Assembly: GCA_023379025.1 (NCBI GenBank)
Contig: JAMCTH010000011.1
Span: 1-34,115, forward strand
DNA: 34,115 bases
DNA from: Patescibacteria group bacterium
Lineage (GTDB): Bacteria; Patescibacteriota; Microgenomatia; UBA10105; UBA927
Reading direction: 5' to 3'
Positions 26,230 through 33,494 of this stretch are shown here, one piece after another. Every line of letters begins with the position of its first letter. Position 1 is the first letter of the stretch. Position numbers and translations under genes: made by a program. The notes below the pieces were generated by a model. The model ran no database searches. It had not been told where the DNA came from and saw nothing but the letters and a program-made list of their open reading frames with translations.

Positions 26230-26284
26230 GAAGTGGGATTGCACGAATCTTTGAACCGTTCAAATATTCATGTGATCTCACTTC
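26230..26284 (-). promoter_or_regulatory. Long hairpin in the pnp leader
   Basis: A 55-nt nearly symmetric hairpin on the minus strand: outer stem GAAGTG/CACTTC, then GAT/ATC, CAC/GTG, GAAT/ATTC and an inner TTTGAA/TTCAAA stem capped by CGG, about 22 pairs with small bulges. It sits between the pnp promoter and start codon, where E. coli pnp has the stem cut by RNase III before PNPase autorepression. Confidence 0.7.
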
Positions 26285-26318
26285 TTCCCGTCTCCTCTCT
26301 CTTGTCCCAACTGCACCT

Positions 26319-26347
26319 AGTATACCCTATATCCGCTTATTTACCAA
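26319..26347 (-). promoter_or_regulatory. pnp promoter overlapping the end of rpsO
   Basis: On the minus strand TTGGTA (26342-26347, inside the last codons of rpsO), a 17-base spacer and TATACT (26319-26324). Confidence 0.65.
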
Positions 26348-26738
26348 GCCCTAATTTCTGGCTGATCTCTTTATACCGTTTACTGTCGCGCTTCTCAAGG
26401 TAATTGAGAAGCCGCCGCCGCTTACTGACGATACCCAACAGGCCTCTTCTTGAGTGGTTGTCCGACGGATTGCTCTTGAGGTGTCCCACAAGCTTTTCTA
26501 TCCGCTTGGTCAGGAGTGCAACCTGTACCTCCGGACTGCCGGTATCCCCTTCTTTTACCCGGAACTGTTCGATGATCTCTTTCTTTTCTTCGCTCGGTGC
26601 CGGCTGCGTCGCTGCCTGCTCCGGAGGTTTAGCGCCCCCTTTCACCTGCTTTGTCTTTTTCGGGGCTGCTTTCGCCGCTGGTTTAGCTGCCTGGGGTTTG
26701 GTTTTTACGGTTTTTTTCCTGGATGCTGCCTTTGGCAT
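26337..26738 (-). CDS. rpsO: 30S ribosomal protein S15 with a long basic N-terminal extension
   Basis: This is a primary rRNA-binding protein of the 30S platform. The S15 core (about residues 48-133) is typical: [49 protein letters not shown] split over 84-115, ending KLGLGK. It is preceded by about 47 residues rich in Lys, Ala and Pro ([14 protein letters not shown] and onwards), which ordinary 88-89-residue S15 proteins lack. No Met, Val or Leu start with a ribosome-binding site exists nearer the core, so the extension is probably translated. The promoter is at 26779-26807. The ATG at 26738 has no clear Shine-Dalgarno site at normal distance. Confidence 0.96.
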   Translation of the reverse strand: MPKAASRKKTVKTKPQAAKPAAKAAPKKTKQVKGGAKPPEQAATQPAPSEEKKEIIEQFRVKEGDTGSPEVQVALLTKRIEKLVGHLKSNPSDNHSRRGLLGIVSKRRRLLNYLEKRDSKRYKEISQKLGLGK

Positions 26739-26778
26739 AGGTTCTGAAAAAAGGGCATTCTCCTGCTCTCTTATTGGT

Positions 26779-26807
26779 ATTTTACCGTATTTTCCGGCCG
26801 TTTACAA
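26779..26807 (-). promoter_or_regulatory. rpsO promoter
   Basis: On the minus strand TTGTAA (26802-26807, in the stop region of the HAD-like gene), a 17-base spacer and TAAAAT (26779-26784). Confidence 0.7.
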
Positions 26808-27356
26808 GATGCCCAAAGCAACGAACGCGTCCCGGACATACCCTTCCTGACCTGCCTGAAGCCCGAACATTTCTATGGCAGTGTACCCGTATTGTGCCGG
26901 TTCGTTCTGTCTGGTTAATTGGAGACTGTCATCAATCAGAAGATTGCATCCGATCAGCGTCGGAAGTTTTGTATGTCTCCAGAGAAGATCATGCGGTACG
27001 GCGTCACGATAGGCCGTGTCGCGCATCGAGGCAATTTCCTCTCTGGAAAAGAGATCAGGATAGCCGAGGGAACAGAGCAGGTCATACACCGCCTTACTCT
27101 CTGCACCGGTCAAAATCCGGAGCCGGATGCCCTGGTCGCGGAGCTCTCTCACCATCGCTGCCATTGCCGGCCGGATAACTTCCCGGGCCGGACCGCCCGA
27201 ATAATCGATAACCGTGAGCGTCAGATTGAAGTCAAATGCAATTCCCGTAAGACCTCCCCGGAGTGCTTCCGGATTAAAAAGGGTGACTTCGTGTCGGGGG
27301 CCGAATACATACGCGGGTATGGCCGAATCGTTCACCGCCGTCTCAAAATCGCTCAT
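26802..27356 (-). CDS. HAD-like protein with altered motif I
   Basis: A 184-residue protein with the haloacid dehalogenase fold signature. Motif I is FDFNLTLT (Asp42, with Asn44 where phosphatases have the second Asp), motif II is ILTGAES (Thr83) and motif IV is LLIDDSLQL (Asp142-Asp143). The nucleophile and metal aspartates are present but the general acid Asp is Asn, so it may not be a normal phosphatase. The 40 residues before motif I are unusual. It overlaps the upstream DHH-like gene by 4 bases (ATGA), so the two are co-translated. The substrate is unknown. Confidence 0.75.
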   Translation of the reverse strand: MSDFETAVNDSAIPAYVFGPRHEVTLFNPEALRGGLTGIAFDFNLTLTVIDYSGGPAREVIRPAMAAMVRELRDQGIRLRILTGAESKAVYDLLCSLGYPDLFSREEIASMRDTAYRDAVPHDLLWRHTKLPTLIGCNLLIDDSLQLTRQNEPAQYGYTAIEMFGLQAGQEGYVRDAFVALGIL

Positions 27357-28351
27357 GAAGGGGTGCTGGATTTGAAAATTTTTGGTTTGAGCCAGTCTTC
27401 CGGCGGCGCTCCGGGACTTTTTTGGGGCACCGGTGATACGTCTGCCTTTGGCGGTTGCACCGTGGACTGCGGCTGATACGGCGCCTGATAATGCGGCTGT
27501 TTTCCCTGCCCCTTCTCGCCTGCAGATTTTACCGGCGGCTTTTCAGAGGGCTTCACCTCCGGTTCCGCCGGAGGGATAGGCTGCGGCGGAACTGCCGGCG
27601 ATACCGGCTCTTTCATATCGGAAAACCGCTTGCCGCCGGCTTTTATACAGACGGCAGCGACTTCAAATGCGCCTGCGGAAACATTCTGTGTCACGAAATT
27701 ATTGGTTGCGCCGTATACGGCATTGAGGAGGTTGGTTGCTATGTCCGTCGTCAGTTTCACGCCGATCCCCGACAGGAGATGTGCCATGCCTTCGGCGGTT
27801 GCTGATGCTCCGACATCAAGGACGTTTACCTGTCCGTAGCCGGCGTTATTACCGTGCCGGTCGATGTTTATGATCGGACGGCTTGCAAAGATATCCTTAT
27901 TGTCTTCGTACAGTTTCCCGAGGCCGCCGAGATGTACGGTATCGACGGTACAGATCACCTGTGCACTGTTGCCGCCGTAGCTGTAGTGCACCTTGTCCGG
28001 AGAAAACAGTTCGAAGCCGGGACGGGGCTCGATAACGAGATTGAATTTCGCGCCCTCGATATTGTAGCTGACTTTCTCGATCGATCCGTCCACGTAATCG
28101 AGGGAAATGATGAAGTTTTTCTTTCCGAGTTGCGTGACGACTTTATCGGCACCGACAAAATTTGACAGCTCCACGGTGACAGGACTCGGACAAACGACGG
28201 TTACCTTTTTCCCGAGTCCGATAAGCCCCAGCGCAAGCGACAGGGCGCTGCCGATACTGTCGGGCGACGGGTGTTCGTGCGTCAGGATAAGCACTTCTGT
28301 AGCCTTATCCAGGAGTTCTTTTGCGCGGGCTATGTCAGCTTGGTCAATCAT
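27353..28351 (-). CDS. DHH-family phosphoesterase homologue with degenerate active site
   Basis: A 332-residue relative of NrnA/RecJ-type DHH phosphoesterases. The family block near the N-terminus is LTHEHPSPDSIGSALSLALG, in which the usual DGD is SPD (Ser29, Asp31). The signature DHH is Asp-Arg-His (164-166, NIDRHGNN), followed by YGQVNVLDVGASATAEGM. Two metal-ligand positions are therefore lost. The DHHA1 domain with its GGGH motif is not recognisable; residues 248-332 are instead a Pro/Gln/Lys-rich tail that looks disordered. It could be a non-catalytic nucleotide or RNA binder. It lies between infB and the HAD-like gene, with 90 bases after infB that contain a short CGAACTGA/CGAACTAA tandem repeat. 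Confidence 0.8.
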   Translation of the reverse strand: MIDQADIARAKELLDKATEVLILTHEHPSPDSIGSALSLALGLIGLGKKVTVVCPSPVTVELSNFVGADKVVTQLGKKNFIISLDYVDGSIEKVSYNIEGAKFNLVIEPRPGFELFSPDKVHYSYGGNSAQVICTVDTVHLGGLGKLYEDNKDIFASRPIINIDRHGNNAGYGQVNVLDVGASATAEGMAHLLSGIGVKLTTDIATNLLNAVYGATNNFVTQNVSAGAFEVAAVCIKAGGKRFSDMKEPVSPAVPPQPIPPAEPEVKPSEKPPVKSAGEKGQGKQPHYQAPYQPQSTVQPPKADVSPVPQKSPGAPPEDWLKPKIFKSSTPS

Positions 28352-28441
28352 ATGATATAGGGTATTCGTTAGTTCGTCAGTTCGTAAAACAATTGCATAT
28401 TACTTATCGAAGTAACGATTTCTGCGTATAAACGAAATATC

Positions 28442-29986
28442 CTATAAAGTGACGGCTATTATAGCATCTTGGAGCATAAAATCAACTTTTCTGTCAAACA
28501 GGATGCCGCATTCCGCCGGTATTTCGACTTTGGTTACATCATTTTTCCCCTGCTTGAGGGATTTGATTTTTGCGCGTCCGACCTCCGCGTCCTGACGCAT
28601 GATCTTTACCGTGTCCCCGCGCGCGAGTCTGCCGGAAAGGACTTTTGTGCCTGCAATTCTGTCTTTGTCAAACGGAAATTCCGCGATAATCTGCCCTTTC
28701 CCGAGCTCCCGCTCTTTCCGGGTTACCTCTTTGAGGCCTGCGACTACTTCGGCGAGTTCTTCCAGAAGTTCATAAATGAGCCTGTAGCTCCGGTAGACGA
28801 CGCGTTCGGTTTCGGCAAGCTTCCCGGCTGCCGGTCTGACCGGGACGGAAAACCCGACAACCACAGCCTTATTTGCCTTTCCCTCCAGGATATCCGCCTC
28901 CGTGATCTCCCCGATGCCGCTTCTGACCACCCGTACCCGTTCGTCAAGGGATAGTTCGATCGCCTCGATCGATCCCGCCGTATCCGCTTTCAGAATGATG
29001 TTGAGTTTTTGCCGCTCCTGTTCGTCAACCGGTTTGAGAAAATCCGGCATGGCCGGAGGCGCGGGAGAGGCCGCAGCCGGGTGATGACGCTCACCGGCTT
29101 TCGGGGTTTCCGCCTTCGTGCGGATGAGGGATCCGACCGCAGGAAGTGTGCGGAATCCGAGCACCTCCGCGGGCTTTCCCGGAGGTACATCGGAAAGCGC
29201 CGTGCCGTATTCGTCAAACATGGCCCGGACTTTTCCCACTTCGGTAGCCCCCTCATACAGGGTGTCCGCGCGGGTGAGACGGCCGTGTTTGACGATGACG
29301 GAGACTGTCGGCCCCTTTCCCTTATCTACCTTTGTCTCTATGACCACAGCCTCGCATCCGGCTTCGCGGTCATCCGGCAGACGGCATGTTGCGGCAACAT
29401 CCCCTATGGCTGAAAGGAGTGTGTCGATCCCCGTGCCGTTTTTGGCGGAAACCGGTACGATCGGTACGTCCCCGCCGAATCCGGCAACCTGCACGCCCGC
29501 CCGTGCCAGGTCCGATTTCACCTTGTCCGCATTTGCTGCAGGCACATCGATCTTACTCAGAGCGACAATCATGGGAATGCCCGCTTTCTGTATCTCGTCA
29601 ATGGATTCCTTGGTTTGCGGCTTGACGCTGTCATCGGCGGCAACCACAAGGATCGCAATATCGGCGGCACTGGCACCGCGGGAACGCATCTTTGCAAACG
29701 CCTCATGCCCGGGGGTATCGATAAAGGTGATCGCACGCTCTTGTTTTGATACTTGAAGTTTTGGACTTTGAGCTTTTTTAGGGCTTGGGATTTGGGATGT
29801 GGGATTTGGGATTTTTACTTGATATGCTCCGATCTTTTGGGTGATCCCGCCGTGTTCGCGCCCTGCAATATCGGTTTTCCTGATCGCATCAAGAAGCGTG
29901 GTTTTTCCGTGGTCAACGTGACCGAGGACCGCAACGATCGGCGGACGGGAAGAAGGACGCGCTGCTGACTTCTCTGTATCGTTCAT
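28442..29986 (-). CDS. infB: Translation initiation factor IF-2, short form
   Basis: This GTPase brings initiator tRNA to the ribosome. It has only 514 residues: no N-terminal domains, the G domain from residue 15, then domains II, III and the C-terminal fMet-tRNA-binding domain. G1 is GHVDHGKT (22-29) and G3 is DTPGH (90-94). G4 is SKID (144-147) rather than the usual NKID. Between switch I (GGITQKIGAYQV) and G3 is a lineage-specific insertion of about 24 residues rich in Pro, Ser, Lys and Gln, encoded by a degenerate heptamer repeat. The start at 29986 has GGAGGAG 10 bases upstream. It follows nusA by 34 bases in the classical nusA-infB order. Confidence 0.96.
   Translation of the reverse strand: MNDTEKSAARPSSRPPIVAVLGHVDHGKTTLLDAIRKTDIAGREHGGITQKIGAYQVKIPNPTSQIPSPKKAQSPKLQVSKQERAITFIDTPGHEAFAKMRSRGASAADIAILVVAADDSVKPQTKESIDEIQKAGIPMIVALSKIDVPAANADKVKSDLARAGVQVAGFGGDVPIVPVSAKNGTGIDTLLSAIGDVAATCRLPDDREAGCEAVVIETKVDKGKGPTVSVIVKHGRLTRADTLYEGATEVGKVRAMFDEYGTALSDVPPGKPAEVLGFRTLPAVGSLIRTKAETPKAGERHHPAAASPAPPAMPDFLKPVDEQERQKLNIILKADTAGSIEAIELSLDERVRVVRSGIGEITEADILEGKANKAVVVGFSVPVRPAAGKLAETERVVYRSYRLIYELLEELAEVVAGLKEVTRKERELGKGQIIAEFPFDKDRIAGTKVLSGRLARGDTVKIMRQDAEVGRAKIKSLKQGKNDVTKVEIPAECGILFDRKVDFMLQDAIIAVTL
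29777..29817 (-). repeat. Degenerate AAATCCC tandem repeat within infB
   Basis: Read on the minus strand, four to five copies of AAATCCC-like heptamers (AAATCCC, AAATCCC, ACATCCC, AAATCCC, AAGCCCT) encode the Pro/Ser/Gln insertion of the IF-2 G domain. Further loosely related A/C-rich units extend to about 29755. Confidence 0.7.
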
Positions 29987-30020
29987 AAAAATCGTACTCC
30001 TCCGGACGCACTGGCATAGG

Positions 30021-31064
30021 TTACTCGGGTGTTGCGTCAGAAGGCTTTGACGTTTTGGGTTTCTTTCCCTCCGCCGGCGGTTCGCCGGCTTCCGGCGTAC
30101 CCCCTTCTTTCGGCGTGCCTTTCCCGCGGATATCGATCTTCCAGCCGGTCAGTTTTGCCGCAAGCCGTACATTCTGGCCGTCGCGGCCGATTGCCAGGGA
30201 AAGCTGGTCGTCAGGGACCAATACGGTAGCTGCCTTTTTCTTTTCGTCAAGCGATACATCGAGGTCCTTTGCAGGCGCAAGGGCCGCAATGATGAACTGG
30301 CGCGGGTCTTCCGTCCACTGGATGATGTCGACCTTTTCGCTCCCGCCGAGTTCGCTGATGACCGCCTGGACCCGCACGCCTTTTTGCCCGACACAGGAGC
30401 CGACCGGGTCAACGCCGGACTGGTTGGAGTAGACGGCGATCTTTGTGCGTCCGCCCGCTTCCCGGGCAATCACCCGAAGCTCTACCGACCCCTGGGCAAC
30501 TTCCGGCACCTCCCGCCTGAACAGCCCCTCGACCAGCCCTTTATGTGCACGCGAGACGATAATTTCGTTGCCCCGCGCCGTTTCCCGGATCCCTTCTATA
30601 TAAAACGTCAGCCGCTGATTCAGGTGATAGCGTTCACCCTGGCTCTGTTCCTGGGGCGGCATGATCGCCTGGGTTCTGCCGATATCGACGATGACGTTGG
30701 GACCGTCAAACCGTAAGACCATGCCGGACACGATGGTGCCTACTTTTGCCTGAAAGTCAGTGAGAACCGCCTGTTTTTCCGCTTCGCGGATGCGCTGGAG
30801 AATGACCTGCTTTGCCGTCTGGGCAGCGATTCTGCCGAATCCCGGCGGGGTAATATCCTTAGTGTCCCGGAATATTTTTGCTTCCCCGGTATCGGGATTG
30901 AGGTCGACGGTCAGCGTCTCGAGCTCGTCGGCGCCATAGTCTTTCCGGTACGCGGCAAGGATGGCCGCCTTGATCGTCTCAACCACGACGGAGGGGTCGA
31001 TCCCCCGCTCGGTGGCGACCTGGTTGAGTGCTAATGAAAATTCGCTTCGTACTATTGCCGGCAT
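30021..31064 (-). CDS. nusA: Transcription termination/antitermination factor NusA
   Basis: This protein binds RNA polymerase and RNA hairpins and promotes pausing and intrinsic termination. At 347 residues it has the N-terminal polymerase-binding domain (1-100), an S1 domain (about 108-170: GTIVSGMVLRFDGPNVIVDIG) and two KH domains (175-320: DPVGSCVGQKGVRVQ and LSLAIGRDGQNVRLAAKLTGW). The tail is Lys/Pro/Glu-rich. The acidic AR repeats of E. coli NusA are absent, as in most bacteria. rimP, usually upstream, is missing from this place. It is transcribed from 31255-31282 through a highly structured leader with a terminator, so autoregulation is plausible. The start codon has no strong Shine-Dalgarno site. 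Confidence 0.96.
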   Translation of the reverse strand: MPAIVRSEFSLALNQVATERGIDPSVVVETIKAAILAAYRKDYGADELETLTVDLNPDTGEAKIFRDTKDITPPGFGRIAAQTAKQVILQRIREAEKQAVLTDFQAKVGTIVSGMVLRFDGPNVIVDIGRTQAIMPPQEQSQGERYHLNQRLTFYIEGIRETARGNEIIVSRAHKGLVEGLFRREVPEVAQGSVELRVIAREAGGRTKIAVYSNQSGVDPVGSCVGQKGVRVQAVISELGGSEKVDIIQWTEDPRQFIIAALAPAKDLDVSLDEKKKAATVLVPDDQLSLAIGRDGQNVRLAAKLTGWKIDIRGKGTPKEGGTPEAGEPPAEGKKPKTSKPSDATPE

Positions 31065-31072
31065 CGTAGTGT

Positions 31073-31192
31073 CCGCATGCCGGTCCTGAGTTTTCTCGAA
31101 GGAGCGGCATAGCGGCCTCTAGACCCGCCGGCAATCGCTCTTTGCGCCGCGCTACGAATAGTAGATAAGGCGCAAAGTAAGATGCGGCGGGT
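31073..31192 (-). promoter_or_regulatory. Structured RNA in the nusA leader
   Basis: Two elaborate stems precede nusA on the minus strand. The first (31123-31192) nests ACCCGCCG/CGGCGGGT, then CTTTGCGCC/GGCGCAAAG (9 perfect pairs), then CTAC/GTAG around TATTC. The second (31073-31115) pairs CCGC-T-ATGCCG with CGGCATGCGG (10 pairs, one bulge), then TCCT/AGGA and GAG/CTC around AAAA, ending 8 bases before the nusA ATG. I do not recognise a known riboswitch class. Confidence 0.65.
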
Positions 31193-31209
31193 ACTTTCTT
31201 TAGTTTATT

Positions 31210-31233
31210 AAAAAAGGTGGGTATCTCCCACCT
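31210..31233 (-). terminator. Intrinsic terminator in the nusA leader (attenuator)
   Basis: A perfect 7-bp stem AGGTGGG/CCCACCT with loop AGATA is followed by six T (31215-31210). It lies about 15 nt after the predicted nusA transcription start and before nusA, so it can act as an attenuator for nusA-infB as well as stop dnaJ-HD transcripts. Confidence 0.85.
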
Positions 31234-31254
31234 CTTCTCCACAACTTCCTACCT

Positions 31255-31282
31255 ATTATATAGCATCAGGAGGATTTTTCAA
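31255..31282 (-). promoter_or_regulatory. nusA promoter, partly inside the dnaJ remnant
   Basis: On the minus strand TTGAAA (31277-31282), a 16-base spacer and TATAAT (31255-31260). The -35 box falls in the last codons of the displaced dnaJ 3' fragment. Transcription would start near 31248. Confidence 0.8.
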
Positions 31283-31436
31283 GCTCCGAGAGGAGTTCCC
31301 GCTGCCGGCGGGAAAGGTGCGTCGGGATAGAGAGGGTAATTCTCACATATTCATCTCCCCGGCCAGCATCCCAGACATAAGATACATCCCGGACGCGAAG
31401 CTTGATCGAAATTCGCTGCTGAAGAGGGTTTTGAAT
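31266..31436 (-). pseudogene. Displaced, decaying 3' end of a dnaJ gene
   Basis: Directly after the HD-domain gene's stop codon, in the same frame, about 56 codons align without gaps to the C-terminus of the intact DnaJ-like protein at 32507. [20 protein letters not shown] is identical and RELLSELEKSS is close to the end of the intact copy. The upstream part (IKLRVRDVSYVWDA against [14 protein letters not shown]) has lost the conserved Gly, Pro and His, largely by GC-to-AT changes. There is no start codon or J domain. It now carries the nusA -35 box. Confidence 0.85.
31302..31364 (-). repeat. 63-bp direct repeat, copy A (in the dnaJ remnant)
   Basis: All 63 bases are identical to 32543-32605 in the intact dnaJ-like gene and in the same orientation. 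The two copies flank the HD-domain gene, with starts 1241 bp apart. Confidence 0.95.
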
Positions 31437-32510
31437 TTATGGACAGTTCCCCAACACTTCTGCTTCTCGCCGTAACACTTCGTTGACAAAACGGGTGATA
31501 TATCTCTGAGGGTTTCTGACCCCCTTCACCCCCATAAGAGCTACAAGATGAGCCGAAATTTGTCTATCTATCCAAACCTGCCACTGCGCGTACGTTTTGA
31601 CATCTACCAAATCCGGATTCACGGTCACTATCCCCTTTGTTGACCATGACTGCCAATCTTCAAACTTGGCAAGACTTGAGTCTTTCCTCTTCAATTTCCC
31701 AAACCACTCATTCCGGTCTTCAGGCGCTATTAGTTTCTTAAATTCCGGATATTGATTCATGAAATCGACAAAAACTACACCCCCATCTTTCTGAAAACCG
31801 AAACCCTGAAAATAAAGAAAATGATACCTCTCCAAAAATTTAGATAGTTGCATTCTTGTTTTGACATCGACAAACAGTGTGTCTCGTTCACCTGATCCGG
31901 GAAGTGGCGAATGGGTTCTGTCATCTGCTAAATGAACAATTTCTTGACCAACGTCATCTGTAACTAAAGTCGGCCGGCCGCTTGTCAAACGTACGAAGTG
32001 GGCAAAACTTACATGCCCGGTTTCCGCTCCTGCAATTTTCATATCGACAATTATATCCGGCGCGACACCCTGCCGCTCAAGCGTGGGCCTGATAATGCGT
32101 GCATAACACTCCTCATACGCAGAAAGAGAATATGGCTCAGTCAGCATTCCCCTTTTCCACGCTTTTCTGGCCATAATTTCTGCCGGTTTACCCATATCAT
32201 GAAGTAAAGCACCTGCCTCAATCAGGTTAGCTTGAAAACTCTCTTCTCCGAATATTGCTCGTCCGAGCACACCCGAAGATTTGGCTACTGAAATCATATG
32301 ACCCCCGATATTCGTAAAATCTTCCGTCTCGGGTTCATGGGTAAAAGGATTTTCATACCGGTAAAATTCTGCACTAGGCAGAGTCCCGAGCATCCGCAGT
32401 ATTCCCATTTCCAGAGGATGTTTAGCTTCCAAAAATTGTTGAGCAGTAATTCGATCAATCGGCTGTAATATCTCTCGTACCATAAGGTAAATGGCTCTAT
32501 AAAGATTCAA
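31437..32510 (-). CDS. HD-domain protein inserted behind dnaJ
   Basis: A 357-residue protein with an HD metal-dependent phosphohydrolase domain: His71 (GGHMISVAK), His104-Asp105 ([11 protein letters not shown]) and Asp196/197 ([10 protein letters not shown]) give the H...HD...D ligand set. The residues after 220 ([33 protein letters not shown]) are not a family I recognise. The start is a TTG at 32510 that overlaps the dnaJ stop (TTGA), preceded by AAGGA; an ATG at 32483 is possible. GC content is clearly below that of dnaJ and nusA. The gene lies between the intact dnaJ and a duplicate of the dnaJ 3' end, so it was probably inserted. HD proteins hydrolyse nucleotides or cyclic nucleotides; the substrate is unknown. 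Confidence 0.82.
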   Translation of the reverse strand: MNLYRAIYLMVREILQPIDRITAQQFLEAKHPLEMGILRMLGTLPSAEFYRYENPFTHEPETEDFTNIGGHMISVAKSSGVLGRAIFGEESFQANLIEAGALLHDMGKPAEIMARKAWKRGMLTEPYSLSAYEECYARIIRPTLERQGVAPDIIVDMKIAGAETGHVSFAHFVRLTSGRPTLVTDDVGQEIVHLADDRTHSPLPGSGERDTLFVDVKTRMQLSKFLERYHFLYFQGFGFQKDGGVVFVDFMNQYPEFKKLIAPEDRNEWFGKLKRKDSSLAKFEDWQSWSTKGIVTVNPDLVDVKTYAQWQVWIDRQISAHLVALMGVKGVRNPQRYITRFVNEVLRREAEVLGNCP

Positions 32511-33385
32511 ATTCCTTTTCCGAGCTCTTCCAAGAGCTCCTTCTGCCGGCGGGAAAGGTGCGTCGGGATAGAGAGGGTAATTCTCACATATTCATCTCCC
32601 CGGCCGCCGCCCCGGAGGTGCGGGACGCCTTTCCCCCGGAGGCGGATAAAGGTGCCCGGCTGTGTCCCGGGCTGGATACGGATGTTGATCCCGCCGTCTA
32701 CCGTCGGGACGCTGACAACGGCACCAAGCGCCGCCTGGGTGAAGGTGATTGCATGATCGATGATAAGGTCATCCCCTTCCCGGCGGTATTTCTTGTCCGG
32801 ACGGACATCAATAACGATGTCAAACTCGTCGAACCGTATGCGGGAACCGGTCGTGACGCCGGCCGGGATCTTGATGGTTTTTTTGACCGAGCCTTCCCCC
32901 GCCCGGCCGCGCGGCAGGTGGATTTCCTTCGTCGTCCCCTTCACCGCATCCATGAACTCAATCGTCAGCTCATACGCTTCCCGCGGCCTCCGCCCTCCAG
33001 CACTCCTCCCGGAAAATCCGCCGCCGAAAAATTGCTCGAAGATCTCAAACGGGTCGATATAGTCACCGCCGCCACCGAACGGCATCCCGCCCTGGTTTCC
33101 GCCGCTACTATAATAGTAGGTAAACGGCCCCTGGCCTGCGGCGCCGTTTCCTGCACCGGGCTGGAACGGAGCGTGTCCGAACTGGTCGTACTGGCTCCGT
33201 TTGTTCTGATCGGAAAGGACGGCGTATGCCTCATTTATCTCTTTGAACTTTTCGTTGGCTTCCGGCTTCTTATTCCGGTCCGGGTGCCACTCGAGCGCGA
33301 GTTTCCGGTAAGCCTTTTTCAGCTCATCCGATGTAGCGTTTTTGGAAACGCCTAATATTTCATAGTAGTCGCGCGTTGTTGCCAT
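32507..33385 (-). CDS. dnaJ: DnaJ/CbpA-type co-chaperone without zinc finger
   Basis: This J-domain protein stimulates the Hsp70 ATPase and binds unfolded clients. Of its 292 residues, the J domain is residues 1-70, with the HPD triad in [11 protein letters not shown] Gly/Phe-rich region (75-130: [22 protein letters not shown]) follows, then the two C-terminal beta domains ([40 protein letters not shown]). There is no CxxCxGxG zinc domain, so it is a class B (CbpA/DjlB-like) protein rather than classic DnaJ. A palindromic GTTCGAGCG repeat begins 5 bases before the ATG. Its last 4 bases overlap the HD-domain gene, and its 3' end is duplicated at 31266-31436. Confidence 0.94.
   Translation of the reverse strand: MATTRDYYEILGVSKNATSDELKKAYRKLALEWHPDRNKKPEANEKFKEINEAYAVLSDQNKRSQYDQFGHAPFQPGAGNGAAGQGPFTYYYSSGGNQGGMPFGGGGDYIDPFEIFEQFFGGGFSGRSAGGRRPREAYELTIEFMDAVKGTTKEIHLPRGRAGEGSVKKTIKIPAGVTTGSRIRFDEFDIVIDVRPDKKYRREGDDLIIDHAITFTQAALGAVVSVPTVDGGINIRIQPGTQPGTFIRLRGKGVPHLRGGGRGDEYVRITLSIPTHLSRRQKELLEELGKGI
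32543..32605 (-). repeat. 63-bp direct repeat, copy B (in intact dnaJ)
   Basis: Identical partner of 31302-31364. It encodes the [20 protein letters not shown] region of the DnaJ-like protein. Confidence 0.95.
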
Positions 33386-33390
33386 ATATC

Positions 33391-33444
33391 GTTCGAGCGC
33401 TAGCGAGAACTCCTACAATATACTTCTCGCTTCGCTCGAAGAAT
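33391..33444. repeat. Palindromic repeat unit R1 (upstream of dnaJ)
   Basis: Inverted arms TTCGAGCG/CGCTCGAA and AGCGAGAA/TTCTCGCT surround a loop of about 14 bases containing TACAATATAC. It is related to the units at 33466, 33756 and 33838 and ends 5 bases before the dnaJ ATG. On the minus strand its loop contains TATATT, a possible -10 box. Confidence 0.8.
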
Positions 33445-33465
33445 GTTGTTTACACAGTCCAATGA

Positions 33466-33494
33466 ATATTGTTCGAACGCTAGTGAGAACTATC
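33466..33494. repeat. Palindromic repeat, half unit R2 (abuts the GIY-YIG stop codon)
   Basis: The sequence ATATTGTTCGAACG, a few variable bases, then AGTGAGAACTATC is nearly the same as 33751-33778 on the other side of the nuclease gene. It ends exactly where the nuclease stop codon (33495-33497) begins. Confidence 0.8.

Noticed and set aside
30979-31242. Open frame of 87 codons upstream of nusA on the minus strand, a possible rimP-like gene
   Set aside because: It runs through the structured leader into nusA in another frame and has no resemblance to RimP or other families.
31302-32605. Insertion sequence flanked by the 63-bp repeats
   Set aside because: The repeats are direct copies of dnaJ coding sequence rather than terminal inverted repeats, and the gene between them is an HD-domain protein, not a transposase.
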